A stretch of DNA of 64,000 nucleotides from Oribacterium sp. KHPX15 (GTDB lineage Bacteria > Bacillota > Clostridia > Lachnospirales > Lachnospiraceae): contig NZ_FNRG01000001.1 of assembly GCF_900107835.1 (NCBI RefSeq), positions 124,001-188,000 of the forward strand, in the 5' to 3' direction. Below, piece by piece: positions 63,668 through 64,000 of this stretch. The position numbers were made by a program, and so were the translations under genes. The stretch's first letter is position 1, and each line of letters opens with the position of its first letter. Below the pieces are notes generated by a model. It worked only from the letters and a program-made list of their open reading frames with translations. It was not told the DNA's origin and ran no database searches.

Positions 63668-64000
63668 ATGACTGATTCACCAATTATTACCAAAATGCAG
63701 GTGATTCCTGTTGCGGGATATGACAGCATGATGATGACATTATCAGGTTGTCATGCGCCATGTTTTACTAGAAACTTAGTTATACTTGAGGATAATGCCG
63801 GCCATCAGGGTATCGGCGAGATTCACGGTGGCGACTACACCTGTGACTGCTTAAATGCTGTAAGACCTCTTGTAGAGGGACAGCCCATATCAAAGTATCG
63901 ACAGATCCTTCAGAAAATACATAAGGCTGCAAATCCTTCTGCCGCAGATGACGGAGAGGGCATACAGACACTGGATATTTCAAAGCTTAAGTTTGTAGTA
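63668..64000 (+). CDS. second glucarate dehydratase-like protein (GudX/GudD family), 3' end missing
   Basis: The first 111 codons are in the window and the frame is open to the edge. The N-terminus (ITKMQVIPVAGYDSMMM and SGCHAPCFTRNLVILEDNAG) aligns with GudD ([17 protein letters not shown]). It differs enough (GEIHGGDYTCDC in place of [12 protein letters not shown]) to be a paralogue such as GudX, whose catalytic residues lie beyond the window. A GAGGGGG ribosome site precedes the ATG. It extends the aldarate island past 64 kb. Confidence 0.85.
   Translation, partial: MTDSPIITKMQVIPVAGYDSMMMTLSGCHAPCFTRNLVILEDNAGHQGIGEIHGGDYTCDCLNAVRPLVEGQPISKYRQILQKIHKAANPSAADDGEGIQTLDISKLKFVV

Overview
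The window looks like chromosome from an anaerobic Lachnospiraceae bacterium of the Butyrivibrio/Pseudobutyrivibrio type. This is inferred from gene content; no 16S gene or tRNA was seen. Pointers are the SCIFF peptide with its radical-SAM maturase, a PPi-dependent pyruvate phosphate dikinase with very strong codon bias, a one-chain glycyl-tRNA synthetase, a T-box on a trp operon, a TAXI-type TRAP transporter, and clostridial-style hairpin terminators after most transcription units.

Layout. 1-7.4 kb: M16C peptidase (cut by the window start), era, recO, glyS and a histidine kinase/response regulator pair. 7.4-12.5 kb: ppdK, then a patch with a secreted beta-helix-like protein, a possible remnant of the ppdK 3' end, a palindromic repeat and a decayed Rpn-type nuclease gene. 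12.6-18.3 kb: Trk/Ktr potassium uptake with a shortened RCK subunit, M18 aminopeptidase followed by a 3'-end remnant of a second copy, and an amino acid permease. 18.3-26.2 kb: a beta-galactoside unit (binding protein, two permeases, GH2 beta-galactosidase, AraC regulator) with no ATPase of its own. 26.2-30.2 kb: TAXI-TRAP transporter. 30.4-35.7 kb: trpC, then a tryptophan T-box and trpDFBA. 35.8-41.3 kb: flavin-binding protein, SseB, the SCIFF RiPP locus, a PLP decarboxylase with an odd repeat insertion and a 54-bp tandem array. 41.7-47.3 kb: GltD-like oxidoreductase, fructose operon fruR-fruK-fruA and a long palindromic element. 47.6-53.2 kb: small membrane protein, P-loop kinase, tex, an ABC-F protein and a DUF3237 protein. 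53.2-64 kb: an aldarate (glucarate/galactarate) island with two LysR regulators, garD, gudD, a tripartite tricarboxylate-type transporter and the start of a second glucarate dehydratase-like gene.

The most notable points are the two 3'-end gene remnants, the two related palindromic elements, the 54-bp array with the 36-bp in-frame repeat in the gene before it, the RCK_C-less KtrA-like protein, the ABC-F protein lacking the helical part of its first ATPase domain, and motifs shared between promoters of the aldarate, fructose and galactoside units. Coordinates and pairings were read by eye; family calls come from recognised motifs, without database searches.
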